DNA from: Nectonema munidae
Lineage: Eukaryota > Nematomorpha > Nectonematoida > Nectonematidae
Assembly: GCA_030549495.1 (NCBI GenBank)
Contig: JAUIRK010000866.1
Coordinates: 496,001-560,000 of the forward strand
Length of the DNA stretch: 64,000 bases
Direction: 5' to 3'
Made by a program: the position numbers and the translations under genes. Shown piece by piece: positions 38,320-50,599 of this stretch. Every line of letters starts with the position of its first letter. Positions within the stretch are counted from its first letter, which is position 1. The notes under the pieces are model-generated. The model ran no database searches, was not told the origin of the DNA, and saw only the letters and a list, made by a program, of their open reading frames with translations.

Positions 38320-39004
38320 TAGTGTGTCCACTTTAAGGTCTTTTTTCATTCCCCGTGGAACGAGGACCTCGTAATTTTTGAAAATTTCCCCGGGGATTCC
38401 TTGGGGAAGAAAAAGCGATTTTTTTACAGTAAAAACTGTTCAGAAAAGAAAATTGAAAAGTCTCATATAAGATTTTTATTGAAAAAAATTTAAATGCATA
38501 AAAGATTTATGTTTTAAAAAAATATCTAAGAAAAATTAGAGCGTTAAAAGTTTCATCATTTAACTGGTTTCTTATTTTTGTAGAAAAATAACCCATTGAC
38601 GAAAACACTCTTTCGGCATCCACAGAAGTTGGTTTTATGCTCTTTAAATTTTTGAATAAAGTTTCTAAAACTTCGGGCCTCCTATTTGTTTCTAAATAAA
38701 GGTCAAATGTTTTTTTCATTATTTCCTCTATGCTTGAAATCTTGCTTTTAGTTTCACGTTCTTCATTTTCATTAATCTTCAGAAATTCCTCCTTCACGCT
38801 TTTCTTCTCTGTTTTTTGGTTGCTAACGATTAATCTTTCATCTTTCTTCTCCGTTACTTCGATATTTTTGTCGTCGGATTCGACAAAATTTTTTTTTCAA
38901 AAATTCCCCGAGGAAATTTAAAAAATTTTTTCGAGGACGAGGATTTTGAAATTTCACGATTCCCCGGGGACTCGAGGACGAGGAATCTCGGGGTGGACAC
39001 CCTA
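38320..39004 (-). mobile_element. Non-autonomous hAT element (685 bp) retaining the transposase 3' end
   Basis: The ends are TAGTGTGTCCACTTT and GGGGTGGACACCCTA, inverted repeats with two or three mismatches. Just inside both are CCCCG(T/G)GG and GAGGAC(G/C) phrases repeated several times. The flanking octamers do not match, so the target duplication is lost or the ends are slightly misplaced. Confidence 0.6.
38507..38797 (-). pseudogene. hAT transposase C-terminal fragment
   Basis: The 96-codon frame ends in the hAT dimerisation block: SIKPTSVDAERVFSSMGYFS followed by TKIRNQLNDETFNALIFLR. Relatives read PPTSVEAERAFSAAGYFATK. The region before it is Glu/Lys-rich. Zinc finger and catalytic core are absent, so this is the remnant of a deleted autonomous copy inside the element at 38320-39004. 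Confidence 0.7.
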
Positions 39005-39401
39005 ATTATATTATTTATATACACTATATCGTGTACAACTGTGTAGCCGGAATGGAGGAGTCTGGAATTTCTGCCCCCCCCCCCTTTCTGAGAAAATGAA
39101 CAACTGTATTGTTATATGTTCACATTTTGGTAATAAATTATGGGCTTCCTCTATTAAAATTACTACCTACCCTCCAGTAAGTGCTAATCCTTATATGAAA
39201 CAGTATGTTTAATTTTGTATACGTGTTATCGTATGCGGCTAAAACTTGAATTTGTAATTAGAATTTATGGTTGATTATATTGTGTTTTGGTAAAAAAATA
39301 AATCAAATTTTAAACTCTCACACGTATGCGATGGAGCAGAAAATCTTTTTAATGCAAAAAATATTTTGAAAAACCGTGTAAATCTTATAAAATTGAAAAA
39401 A

Positions 39402-39402
39402 G

Positions 39403-39436
<34 letters not shown>
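39402..39436. repeat. (AAT)n microsatellite
   Basis: About eleven AAT units without interruption. Confidence 0.9.
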
Positions 39437-39437
<1 letters not shown>

Positions 39438-40396
39438 GCGAATATAAACGCGTTTTTTGCTCGTGTTCAAGTGTAAAATTACAAACCCTCAAAAACAAAC
39501 AAACTGATATTGATTCTTTAGGAATAGAAAAATTCGAAAGAACACGTGTCCAAAAATATTAGAATAATTCATGTACATAAAGTATGTTTGTCCTCCTTTT
39601 AAAAAATCTTGTCCTCTCAGGTTGAGAATATCTATCCTATATAAAGGTATCGTTGGGTGTGTTCATGGAGAAGGCCTTATTGTAGTGCTTTTGTCGAAAT
39701 ATGAGCGAAGAAGGCATGGCGCTTGATTTGAACCTAAGAACATGTGGTAAGAAAGCACGCATCTAATTCGCCTTGCTCAAACCTCCTAGTTAAGAGTGAG
39801 AAGTTCACTTCTCTATCACTCCATACCGATAGACAGTCATATCCATCAAAGTTTCATTTTGAAAGCATGTCATTTGCTTTTAAAGAAGCAGAATCTATAA
39901 CTAATGAGGAATTTTCTTTTTTGTAAGTATAACAGATCCTGGTTCACTTGTTCATCAAAGTTTGTTCTACAAACTCTAATTTAAATTTCAATATTTTTCT
40001 CCTACTTTTTTGAAAATGATTGCTTACTACTCTTTGACAAATTCTGATCAAGTTCAAAATTAGTTTCTTTAATAAATATAAGCAAAAGTCAAAATTTGTA
40101 TACATCATGAGTATATGCACGTTTAAATATACGAAGAGATACACTATCTCTCGCTAAATTCATCGTAAAAATACGGCAATTTTTAGAACAAAAAGATGAC
40201 AGTTGATATTTCTAGAACTTTTTGTGGGAAAATGCATTTGTCATACACAGACCCTGTTACACACATTTGTCATACACAGGCTGTGTGTTGATCAAGAATT
40301 ATTTTTTAATAACTGAAACTTTAGGTATAAAGTCTTGATCTTTTTCAGTTGGAGTTTTTTGTAAATTTAAATTTTATTTATAAATAATTAGGTCAG

Positions 40397-40733
40397 TACA
40401 AGTCAATTAAATAGCATCTGTACATTACATATAAGTAAAAATCAAAAAAATAACATTTAAAAAAAGTTTTTTTATCTAAAGGATTACTGAAAAACACCGA
40501 AAGAGGCTAGAAAAAGCCAAAATTTTAAACAAAATAAATGAACTGAATTGTATCAACACATTTAATGCAGGCAAAATTTTTGATAAAAAAACTGAATTTG
40601 TTGAACAATTCTGCTTTTCCTAGTATCTTCCGGTGTTTTTCAGTAATTCTTTCGATAAAAAAACTTTTTTTAAATGTTATTTTTTTGATTTTTACTTATA
40701 TGTAATGTACAGATGCTATTTAATTGACTTGTA
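40397..40733. repeat. Foldback element with arms of about 105-130 bp
   Basis: The left arm starts TACAAGTCAATTAAATAGC and runs through CTGTACATTACATATAAGT to TACTGAAAAACACCG (about 40504). The right arm (about 40628-40733) is its reverse complement with only a few mismatches. Weaker pairing extends inward for about 25 bp. The loop is about 80-120 nt. No terminal motif or target duplication of a known superfamily was identified. Confidence 0.8.
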
Positions 40734-41276
40734 TATTTTGTTGTTTTCGAGTATTTTGCGATAAAAAGTTTGACCGTTTGTATCATATAATTTAAGTTTA
40801 AAATTTATTTCGTTAAAATGTAGCATGTGAAAAATGCTATAAAAGTTAAAAATGTCAAACCATTATTACATTACTATTTAAGTCTAGAATATCTCGATAA
40901 AATTCTATATTCGATAAAGTCTGGGCACTAGACGCACCGCCTCCAATTGTTACGCCACTGAGTTTATAAAGTCTTTGAAATTCGCCCACGATAACTTTTT
41001 ATACTTGGAAATATAAATAAATACTAGTTGGCAGATTGTCTAATGGTGGGACCAGGCTCGTCATAAGGAGTGGGCGGTAAACGATTTTTTTATAATTCTG
41101 AGCTCTTCTGTAAGTGTTCTACCTATTTTTTGTTCATGCCTGCTGTTTGAGGGTTTAAGACCTCGTATCTGAGGTTTGAAAAGCCTCTTAAAATAATTAC
41201 AAGTTTGTCGTAAAAAGCACATTGTAAATGAACTTTTTACAGCGTGTCATGATTCTACCGCAGGCGCGTAGCCAGA

Positions 41277-41300
41277 AAAAAATTTAGGATGAGTTAAAAA
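41277..41300. mobile_element. Possible hAT-MITE end relic
   Basis: CAGGCGCGTAGCCAGAAAAA resembles the CAGGGGCGTAGCC end seen at 4471. No second end was found. Confidence 0.3.
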
Positions 41301-41360
41301 CAAAAACATATTTGCAAGAGGGTTTCGAAATCTCTATATTCCATTATATCTCTATATTAA

Positions 41361-41489
41361 CCCATTCACGACCAATGTTCCTATTTTGGAACATAAGTAA
41401 TTTCATCTTCGTCTGCTTTTTTCAATGACTTTGAATATAAATCGTCTGCGTTTTTTAGATATCGTCTGCTTTGCTTGGTCTTAAATGGG
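41361..41489 (+). mobile_element. piggyBac-like MITE, copy A (129 bp)
   Basis: TTAA (41357-41360) precedes CCCATTCACGACCA, and the end GGTCTTAAATGGG is followed by TTAA (41490-41493). Just inside the left end is the palindrome ATGTTCCTATTTTGGAACAT. The body carries TCGTCTGC three times. The TTAA target and CCC...GGG ends are the piggyBac hallmark. Confidence 0.8.
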
Positions 41490-41493
41490 TTAA

Positions 41494-41597
41494 CCCATTT
41501 AGGACTACTAAAAGCAGACGAGTTGTATTTTTATCACATTAAAACTCAGACGATAAAAAAGATGCACACTCAAATGAGTATGCTGGCCTTAAATGGG
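41494..41597 (-). mobile_element. piggyBac-like MITE, copy B (104 bp), abutting copy A
   Basis: It starts CCCATTTAGGAC directly after the TTAA that closes the preceding MITE and ends GGCCTTAAATGGG followed by TAAA. Body motifs GCAGACGA and CAGACGAT are the complement of those in copy A, so orientation is opposite. The subterminal near-palindrome is CACACTCAAATGAGTATG, different from copy A. Confidence 0.75.
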
Positions 41598-41727
41598 TAA
41601 ATATTTTTCTTCATCTGTCATTTGTAGAAAAGACTGTTATTTCAGAAATATCATTTATTTGAAAATTTAGGGGGAGCGTCGAGCGGCGCTAGAGGCCTGC
41701 TTCTACGTATAATAAAAGGTTCCTATT

Positions 41728-41868
41728 CGGCAGATGGCCTAGTGATGGGAACGTAGGGTCTCCATCCAGATGGTCTAGGTTCGAAACCCGATCATGGCTA
41801 TGCCTACCATCTGTTCAGTCATGGAAGATTATTCTTCCCTTGGATGCGATACCAACAACTAAAAAAAA
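41728..41868 (+). repeat. tRNA-derived SINE, same family as 20469
   Basis: A box A-like TGGCCTAGTGATGGG and a box B GGTTCGAAACC (41778-41788) form the tRNA-like head. The body ends ATTATTCTTCCCTTGGATGC, then ACCAACAACT and an A-run. This 3' segment matches the SINE at 20469-20613 almost base for base, while the heads differ more. Confidence 0.8.
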
Positions 41869-43719
41869 CGTACCCCATCTTCCACTTGAACCATCTTAAA
41901 CTTTAAACATTTTACACTTACTTCATCTTTTACACAACCTATACTTGTTGTAATTTTTGATAATATTTAATGGTGAAATTAATATAACCAATAGTAAAAA
42001 AGAAATCAACGAATCAGTTTATCCACCAACCTAAATTTTCAAATATCTGAAAAATATATGAATATCATGTTGAAAGACACTGGTTATAAGGATCCTTTAA
42101 AAATTATCGCTATTGTTGAGATTTCTTTTTCTAATTTGTTCAATAGTGAAATCTTTTTTTGTGATGGGACTTTCGATGACTGTCCTTGAATCTTTTTCGA
42201 ACTCTACACACGATACTGCAAGGTCGACAATAACTACCCAGCAATAAAATTTTTTTACATCCTAATAAAACAAAACTAACCTATGAAATTTAAAACCTTA
42301 CAGCTTTTTATTTATTTTTGATATGCGATATTTCCTATGAATTAAATTATTATAAATCTTCAAGTTGTAAAAATTTATAAAGTTTATATAGATTGCAGAA
42401 AAGGACAAAATGTTCGTAAAAAATAAATTGCTCCTTAATAAAACTTTGAAAGTTTCCACGTTACTTTCTTGCCTTGAAACTTATAAGAAGATGATGATTC
42501 AACTAAAATATAGAGCACCTGTAAGATGCAAGTGTAAACGTGTTGGATCGTGATAATGATTTCAATAATAAAAATGTTCATTCTCGTAATGTACTTTCAT
42601 GTTTCCAAAATGGCTTATATAGTACTGTATATTTTCACCAGACATTTTATTTTTCACCCAAACTCATCACCATGTCAAATATATACATTAATTAATTGAT
42701 ACTAGCAATATTGATTCCATTCTGTCTGATTCGTGTTTAGAATTTTGATTTAGTTTTCTGATGTCTTCTCAATCTGAATCTTCTATACTTGCGTGCGTAT
42801 GTGTATGTGTGTGTGTTTGCTTAATTTATTTTTAAGTCATATCATCACATATAAAAGCTAGCGTTCAGCAAAGGAAATATATAAAGCCTTTCATTATATT
42901 ATTGCAGTGCTGTTGTACTGTTGTTGTTACTATTTCAAAACATCAACACGAGCAATAATGGAAGTATTTTGCTTGATAAATTAAAAAGCGAGCAAATTTT
43001 ATTGCACTATTCTTCGAAGCCGATAATAATAATAATTAATTAATCCGAGAGATTAGCGTCTATATAAAATTTAAGAAAGCCTTTATCACAAAGCTAGGGA
43101 GAGAAGTCACACAATGATATGGAAAATGTCTAATTATATATACATTATTGAATCTACATTCTTCAACCCATTCATCATTATTCGCTGTGCATATATATAG
43201 AGTATTTAACTTTGACTTTTGATCCCTTTCCAAATCGTATACAAGAGGTTTCGTCATGAGCCAAAGCACGGAAATTTGCCACAGCTAAAGTCATCTAAAT
43301 CAAATGGCATACACTACTTTTGGAGGACAAAATGGAAATTCAAAAGAATGAAATAAAAATGCACTATATTTCTTATAATTAGTCTTATCAATTTTTATAC
43401 GTGCTGCTTAACTTTGTAAAATTTTTTATAAAAAATAAATAATAACCAGACTGTGGAGTGTTCTAAATTTTTAAATCAGCTGATTCTGACAAATATGATC
43501 CTGAAAAAAGTAAATAATTAACGCTATTTGGATCTAGATTTTTCAAGTATCCTTTTTGAAACTATAAAATAAGAGAAATGAAAATTCAGAATTATTCTAT
43601 TTCAACAACGCTTTTGTTTTAATGGTACGTTAAAAGTGCGAAAATGCCAAAAAAATATTTGGACATCTGAACGGACCTATATTACTGAAGAGCGATTGTT
43701 AATTTGAACAACTATAGCA
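41869..43719. other. Intron 1, unannotated
   Basis: No element resolved. A short TATA-like ATATATAAAG at about 42878 precedes an ATG at 42958 that gives only seven codons. Confidence 0.4.
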
Positions 43720-43795
43720 AATCCTCGCTTAACGACAGAGTATCGTTCCGAAGACCCGGTCGTTAAGCGATTTCGACGCTAAACGAGGACCTATC
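43720..43795. mobile_element. pogo/Tigger-like terminal relic
   Basis: ATCCTCGCTTAACGACAGAG, an internal GTCGTTAAGCGA and GACGCTAAACGAGGAC form an imperfect inverted structure. CCTCGCTTAACG-type ends occur in pogo/Tigger elements. There is no coding region nearby. Confidence 0.4.
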
Positions 43796-46700
43796 GAGAG
43801 GCATACATGTATGGGCATATAAAGAAAGATTCGGAAGTAGGCAAAGTGCTACGCTACATGCTATGTTATATTATTCATGGAATGTATATTAATTCTTGCT
43901 TAAGTTTAAAAACTGCATTTTTACCTTAAATCATAGTATTTTTGATGGACTTTTATCATTCTCACTGCATATATTTTAAGTAATTCAATTTCTGAAGTAT
44001 TATTGGTGAGCATGCAAAAGACTTACATTCTAAAATTCCAAATGATAAACTTTACCAAATGCTCATTTGGCCTAATGGACCATATTTTATGTAACTTCTA
44101 GTAGATAAAACTATTCATCACATAATTTGTGTATAGAAGTTATAAAAAAGAAAACAAAATTACACTGTAGCTTTGTATAGAGTATAGAATATAGAGAGAG
44201 CACAAGCTTGCAAACCTGCTGGAAGTAAAGCAACCTTTATTAAAATGGTAGCGTTGAATGCACATTTTTGGCTAAAGTTCCGTTCGGCCAAATGTCCGGC
44301 CATCGTTAAAACTATCCTCTTTGCTAAAAATGGTAGCAATTTTTTATGTAATTGTGGTTTTTGGATTTATATTTTTGATTTTTTTAGATTTACAATACAC
44401 TAATACTAGTGCAAAAACTAACTATATAGGGTAACTATAGGAATAATATCTCTCCATTGAACTGGAATCCTAAGAAGTGGATAGCATACATGTGTAACAG
44501 GTGGCCCGACAACTAGAATTCGGACCGTCAAACAATTCAATATAGCCGTCGTACACGCATGATAAATATATTTTGAATATGATAATATCTATATGTAATT
44601 TTTAAATTACCAAAAGGGCTACTAATATGATATATTTAGTTTTAGGACAATTGCCTCTCGATATATATATATATCTAAAAAATGAAAAAATTATTTAAAA
44701 AAAAAATGTTTAACTATTTATAAATAATATGAAATAAATTTAGAAATGAAAAAAATTATTCAAATACTTACTCTAGAAATAATCAAATCAGAAGTACTAA
44801 CTTTTAAGTTAATCATATAATCATTACCACTAAATTTAACCATATTTTGTAAAATGATCTTATTAATTGAATATATTGGCACCAGTTGTCTCGAGGAGGG
44901 GGGGGCACACTGTCGAGTGACAATTTTTCGGTTACCACTGCATTTCCAAGGCAGTTTTGTTTTTTTAAATTTCGTGTTCTGTCACATGAGTTAAAGCTGG
45001 TACAGCTAATCCAGAAATAAATAATGCCATTCTTTATTTTTAATTTTCAACGCAAAACCTAATTTATATGATATAATTATAACTTTATAGTAACTGAACT
45101 TTAAAAGTGTTTCAGATTCCTGATTCTATACCTTCAACAAATTTCCCTTATGCCTAATACTTAATATTCGTACCTTAGTTGTTTGTACATTTCTATAGTA
45201 CACGTTTTTGTGATAAATTGTTTCAAATCTTATAATTGAGTTGTCATCATATATTTTCACCTTTTGATTGGTCAAGTTTTAATTTATTTCATGTTTTATC
45301 AACTTTTCTAACTTTCTTGTTTCAATTTGACTATTTTACAGCATAAATCTTTTCAAGTGTGTTAATTTTTCATTTCTTTGTGACAAAAATGTTTATTTAA
45401 TTATTTTTCTACACGAAAGGTTTTTAGCAAAAAGTCTAAAGTATTTATTTTCCTTCTTTGAGTGTTAAAATAGTTTCAAATGATGTTTCTTTTAATTCTA
45501 GCGATTTTTGCAATAATTTTGCTCACAACTTTTTCCAATCTTATAATCCCTGCCAATATTTAAATATCTGACAAATCCGAATTTACAAAAATATGTCATT
45601 GACTTTAATATTTTTATCCAGAAACAAAACTTATCCATTATCTAACGTTTTAACATTTTTAAGAAGAAAATAGTACTAATTTTTTATTATTTCTAAAGCA
45701 GTTTCCTAAATTCAATCAATTGAAGTCGGACATTTTAAAGCGATTATAGTCAGAGTCGGTTTGTTTAAGTCTTATAAAAATGTTTTTAAAAAGGGCTTAA
45801 TGTAAGCAGTAATCCCTTTCTTTACTTTGTGTAGTAAAGTTTTTTGGTTCAAAGGGAGAACTCACACATTAAGTTATTATAGTTCTTAGATCAAACTATT
45901 ATTCCTTAAGCTTGAAGGGACGTAAAAATTCCATTGGGTTAAAATCCCTTGTAATTATTTTTTTAATAAAAAACCTTATATCAATTGAAGTATGGATACG
46001 TAAGTTCATTCAATTCAAGATACATTTTATAAACAATCGTAGTAATTTTAAGCGGTTAACGATCAAAATCAAATTTACAATAAAAAATGTCGTCCGCATT
46101 TTAAAAAGTTTTTTATTTTTTTAGAATCTTCTCTGATCATTAAGCAGACAACACTAAGTAATTTGGTGTAACGTTAAAACGAAGAAATCTTCTTCTGATT
46201 AAACGGGAATACCAGACTTTCGAAAAACAACGTTTTTGAAGGAATAACTAATAAAATTATAATATTCATTTACGTATTAAATAGCATTCTTCTACCAGAA
46301 AGTTATTTTGGTTTTGTTTTCTGCATTTGAAAGAAGAAATTTCAAAGTGTATTGTATTTTATAAACAGAACATTGGCTATCTAGGATTTTAATATTTAAA
46401 AAATGTACATTTTTATGACCGGAGTCAGATAGGAGGAGCATTATTTTTAGTTTATAAAACCTAACCCTTTCGGCTCCATGTATGCAAATTCTTTGGTTCT
46501 GGCTCTGATTTAGAAGCCCATCTTCTGATTATTATTTGCTCAGAATTCATCCGATTTATTAGCGTCGTTAACTGGTTAATACTTACGTAGTTAACTAACT
46601 TTGACGCCGGTGATTTAAACAATGGTGCATATTTTGTAAGGAAATTTAATAGATTTTTTCTAAGAGGTATAACACCTTAATATGTGCCTAATATAGATTG

Positions 46701-48399
46701 GATTCGAAACCTTTAAGCAAACAAAATTTTTTTTAAATCTATTTTGATATTTAATTAAAAATAGCAGATCGATCTTCTATAGAGGGTATTTGTCAAAAGT
46801 TGGATTTGGAGTATGACAAAGCCTTTCCACTCAACACAACAACCCGAGTACAAGAGTCCTCACACCATAGATGCTCTGCCTTATTTATTACTACCACCAT
46901 GATTATTATTCTTATGCACATTCATTATGTTATGTTTCCTAATCTCGCCTGCCCCCACTGCCCTCTGTGAGTTTAAGTGCAGTAATAAACGCCACACAAT
47001 AACAACGCGTCTATAAGCCCGCAGATACATGATATATTCTAAAGTTCGGTGTGATTCAAGCTTTGTAGGCAGCCAGCCCCAGTAATACAGCAGTAGTAGA
47101 TGAGTCGATGTGATAAGTGAGAGTATATCCTCGTCTTCTGAAACTATGCCGCCAATAGCTTTCCTACAAATACTATTTATTCTTAGGGCAACAAACAGCG
47201 TGCTTGCTACATTCTATATGTGTAGGAGTAAGAATGTTATTATTATTATTTATATAGGCTGACATAGTTTGTTCACAATTATTTTCCCTCTTCTAGAAGA
47301 CACACACATGCATACCATCATCTAGATTCTAGAACACCCCTTCTGAGCGATGATTGTTTTAAATATTCTCTAGTAATAAAATTCTTATCTGTTCAAGAAG
47401 CTAGCTACCTCCTCAAGTCGGATTAAACACACACACACCCGCGTTCATCCTCCCTTGACGTATGTATATTCTCTGTACTTGTGTGTCTGTGTGTGTAGCG
47501 GGGAAAGACTGCTTCTCTGAAAAGTGTTATTATTGTGATTATTAGTTGTCGTATTTATTTGTTCTTATTACTCGCTATTACGCTTAAAACTTGAACCGCT
47601 TTTCAGCGCTCATATTAGATAAAGAGGATCTCATTATTTTATTATTTAATCTTTACTTGTGCTAATTAAAAAGCTAAAAGAAAAAGTTGCTTTTCTTATA
47701 ACACTTTTTGTTTATCATTTATCCCCTGTGCTGCTAATGTGAAGAAATAGGCAAATGTGTTGGATGTGCGTTTTTATTCAAATGAAATGTAAACAAACGT
47801 TAAATACCTTTATCTGTTACAAGAATGTCGATTACTTGAACAAAAGTGCTGTCTATACTTGGGAAAACCATTTATCCTCTTGTGTGTAAAGTTTCATAGT
47901 ATAAATAAGTTAAGGGCGTAATCTTTCATAAAGACTTGAGGAAATAAGGCACAACTCAAAATCATTCATCTTGAAGGATTTGTAATTAAAATGTATATCA
48001 ACGTTTAAAGTTGTGGGGATATTTTGGCCAATTAAAAGAGAAATGTTACTTACAATATAGGTTCATTCTTTCTTCAAAATCACTCAAATCATTTTGGTTT
48101 TGATATAGGGTGATGTGGTGAATGTCTATATGTTAATCTCACTATCGCTTCCACAATATCAACTGTATTAAAAAATCTGATACATTTAACATATGGAGCG
48201 CAAATCAATGAAAACATTGGAGATTTAGATATTGGATCACACTCATTTGATGAATCGCCTATGAACATCAATTAATAAACATTCTTTGCTGAATCTTTTT
48301 TCAGGGAAAACAATAAACTTTGCTTAACATCACTTAAAACCTTCCGCAAGGTAAGACGTGCTTCACACACACAGATTTAACTTTTTTTTAGAGCGTGAT
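43796..48399. other. Intron 1, AT-rich with microsatellite patches
   Basis: No gene supported. The part at 46880-47560 is less AT-rich, with short CA and GT runs and several CTAGA phrases. It might be a conserved intronic or regulatory segment, but nothing in it is diagnostic. Confidence 0.35.
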
Positions 48400-48517
48400 C
48401 CATTTCTTCACTGAATGCCCTTCCTAACGTTAACCGGAATTCTATTTGGAGTACGTCGGGAATTGAGCCGGAGACATTTGGAATGAAATCCCTGAGTCTA
48501 ACCCCCACGGCACCATG
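48400..48517 (-). repeat. tRNA-derived SINE, second family
   Basis: On the minus strand the head CATGGTGCCGTGGGGGTTAG gives a box A-like region and GGCTCAATTCCCGA (48470-48457) a degenerate box B. It continues into TAACGTTAGGAAGGGCATTC. A GGAAGGGCATC core is known in several animal SINE families. Its tail differs from the SINEs at 20469 and 41728. Confidence 0.6.
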
Positions 48518-49016
48518 AAAACAACAGTGTTAATTATTAAAATATAAACTTAGTAGTAGAAAAATTAAAAAAATTTTATACATAGAATGACGGCAGCCAA
48601 ATTTACACCTTCATTTTCCCCACCTTTACGAAGTGGCGAGCATGTTTTCGGATTAAAATGAAATACTAACAATGAATACGTTTTAAGATTTTATAATAAA
48701 TAAATAAGGCAATGTTTTATCATTCCATATTTTCGCGGAACACCTATAAACCTTTTATCGAGCACTAATGTTGCTGGAACAGAGTTTGGGAAAGCCTGTT
48801 TAAAGAAAAAGTTTAGGTAAATTAAAAGTTAAAAAAATTTCCTAAATCAAAAAAATAAAATTTTTAAGGCAACAATAAAGTGTCCTGTTCATAATTTACT
48901 TTTTGATGCCTATCAAAATGTTCATTATATAGAGGTGTCCTCTATAAAAAATAATAGTTCATAAGAATAAATTGATACTTTGAAAAAGTATAAACTTTAC
49001 TGTATATCATTTTCAG

Positions 49017-49230
49017 GAGTTTTAGTAACTGGAGCAAATGGATATATCGCTGGTCACATCATAAAAGAGCTGTGCAAGCTAGAGTACACCGTTCGAGGAA
49101 GTTTGCGACCCAGCGAAGCCAATAACACTGATTTAGGGAAAGCAATTCAATCTCTCAACACAAAGCCCGATTCCTCCTCACCAATAGAAATCGTTTACGC
49201 TGAACTCACTAAAAGCGAAGACTGGCCACG
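49017..49230 (+). CDS. Reductase exon 2 (nucleotide-binding domain)
   Basis: This exon encodes residues 9-80 of an extended short-chain dehydrogenase/reductase of the dihydroflavonol-4-reductase/cinnamoyl-CoA-reductase-like type. VLVTGANGYIAGHIIKELCK carries the TGxxGxxA dinucleotide-binding motif (residues 13-20). YTVRGSLRPS then ends the second beta strand, where an Arg after the strand is typical of NADP(H) users. IEIVYAELTKSEDWPR corresponds to the VxADLTxxxxW block that contacts the adenine. The acceptor is TTTTCAG at 49010-49016 and the donor is CACG/GTATAT. The in-frame ATG at 48980 lies upstream of the acceptor and is intronic. The exon starts with two bases of a split codon and ends with two, matching its neighbours. 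Confidence 0.85.
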
Positions 49231-49821
49231 GTATATCAATCAAGCCTCGTTCTAATCTCTTTTCCTTCTCTTTTGTGTTAATTTTTATTACCCCTTATGA
49301 CAACAACTTTACGATTAATCTGCCTTTTTAATGCAATTTTATATATATACCATTTTCCCTTTCAATTCGCCTCTTTTCACTTTGAATTCGTTCTCATATA
49401 TTTTTAATAAAATTTTTTATTTAAAATTAGTATGTTAATTTAAAGTACTTTTTATTAAAAAAAACAAAATCTAACTGATAATTATTTTTTGATAAATAAT
49501 TAATTAAACCAGTTAATTTTTATGGATTTTATTTTAATTTACTTAAATTTTCTTTTATTAAAAATAATAACTTCATTAAAAATGAAAGAATTTATTTGGA
49601 GTTAAATTAATTAAGATAATTTAATTTTGCAACAAAATTTATTTTCAAAAATTTTGCTTAAAGCTAAAATATTTTTTTTGATAAAAACGCCTATAAAAGT
49701 TGAGATTGTTTATTATACTATGTTAAAACTGTCTTTAAATTTAGTCTTACTTATAAAAATGGGAAATTTTAAAAAACATTCAAAAATATTTTTTCCCAAC
49801 TTTATAAACCTCATTGATTTA

Positions 49822-49952
49822 CCCCTTTATCGACCAGAATAAACAGACGATATCTAATGTAAAGCAGAAGATTTGTATTAAAAAGCATTTATAAAAGCAG
49901 ACGATTCATATTTTTGTAAAGCCGACATATGTCGACTGTGGTCGATAACCGG
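49822..49952 (-). mobile_element. piggyBac-like MITE, copy C (131 bp) in intron 2
   Basis: TTTA, then CCCCTTTATCGACCAG, opens the copy; GTCGATAACCGG then TTAA closes it. The near-palindrome GCCGACATATGTCGACTGTG sits inside the right end. The body has CAGACGAT and AAGCAGAAGA motifs, the complement of the copy at 61541. The subfamily is the same as that copy, in opposite orientation. Confidence 0.75.
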
Positions 49953-50599
49953 TTAAATTTATATGCACAGTAAATTAAACAAATCTTGTCTGGAATAAAT
50001 ATTATCAAAGTTAGTTAATTTTTATTTTAACCATTTTCTTAATTTTGATTTTTTTCACAAAAAGTACTTTAAATTAACATACAAATTTGAAATAAAAATT
50101 TTTTATTGAAAATATATGAGTACGAATTCAAAGTGAAAATGGTATATTTAGACGATTCTCATTTCTTGATGCTCTAACATTTTAAAACTTGAAATGAATA
50201 ACATTGTCAATCAAGAAATTTCAATTTCATTGCTTGCAAATAACAACTATTTCATTCGGAGCGAGGTTTTTTTTAAAAGAACCACTTGCTTTGAATTTAG
50301 ACAGACGGTTTATACTGATTTTGAATTATGCCTGAAAGTTTTTTTTAAAAAGTTTGCATAATTATCGACTAATTAAACTATAATGATATATTACCCAATT
50401 TTGTGTAAAAAAATAAAGTTTTTATAAAAACTTAATATACACAACTGATGAATTTTACCTTAAAATTACCATCCAAAAGAATCTATATGAATAACGCTAT
50501 TTTCCAAATATAAATTCAAAGAATATACCATTTCTTTTTTTTCAAATTCAAAAGACAACGTCAGCATGGCGTATGTATTTACAGGCTCCCCAGCCAAGC

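Noticed and set aside
40905-40965. Another CAGTGGCGTAAC-type MITE
   Set aside because: One end-like phrase is visible on the minus strand, but no partner end or duplication was found.
41030-41090. SINE head (GGCAGATTGTCTAATGGTGGG)
   Set aside because: It resembles the start of the 41728 SINE, but no box B or tail follows.
43060-43269. Minus-strand 69-codon frame in intron 1
   Set aside because: Composition is unremarkable, with no splice or family support.
48302-48351. Candidate small upstream exon (TTTTTTCAG ... CGCAAG/GTAAGACG)
   Set aside because: Acceptor and donor look good, but the phase needed to join exon 2 hits stop codons and there is no ATG. It could only be untranslated, so it was not used.
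48980-49016. ATG at 48980 as start of the reductase
   Set aside because: The codons before 49017 (MKKYKLYCISFS) are a typical AT-rich intron end with TTTTCAG, and family members have a different, short N-terminus.
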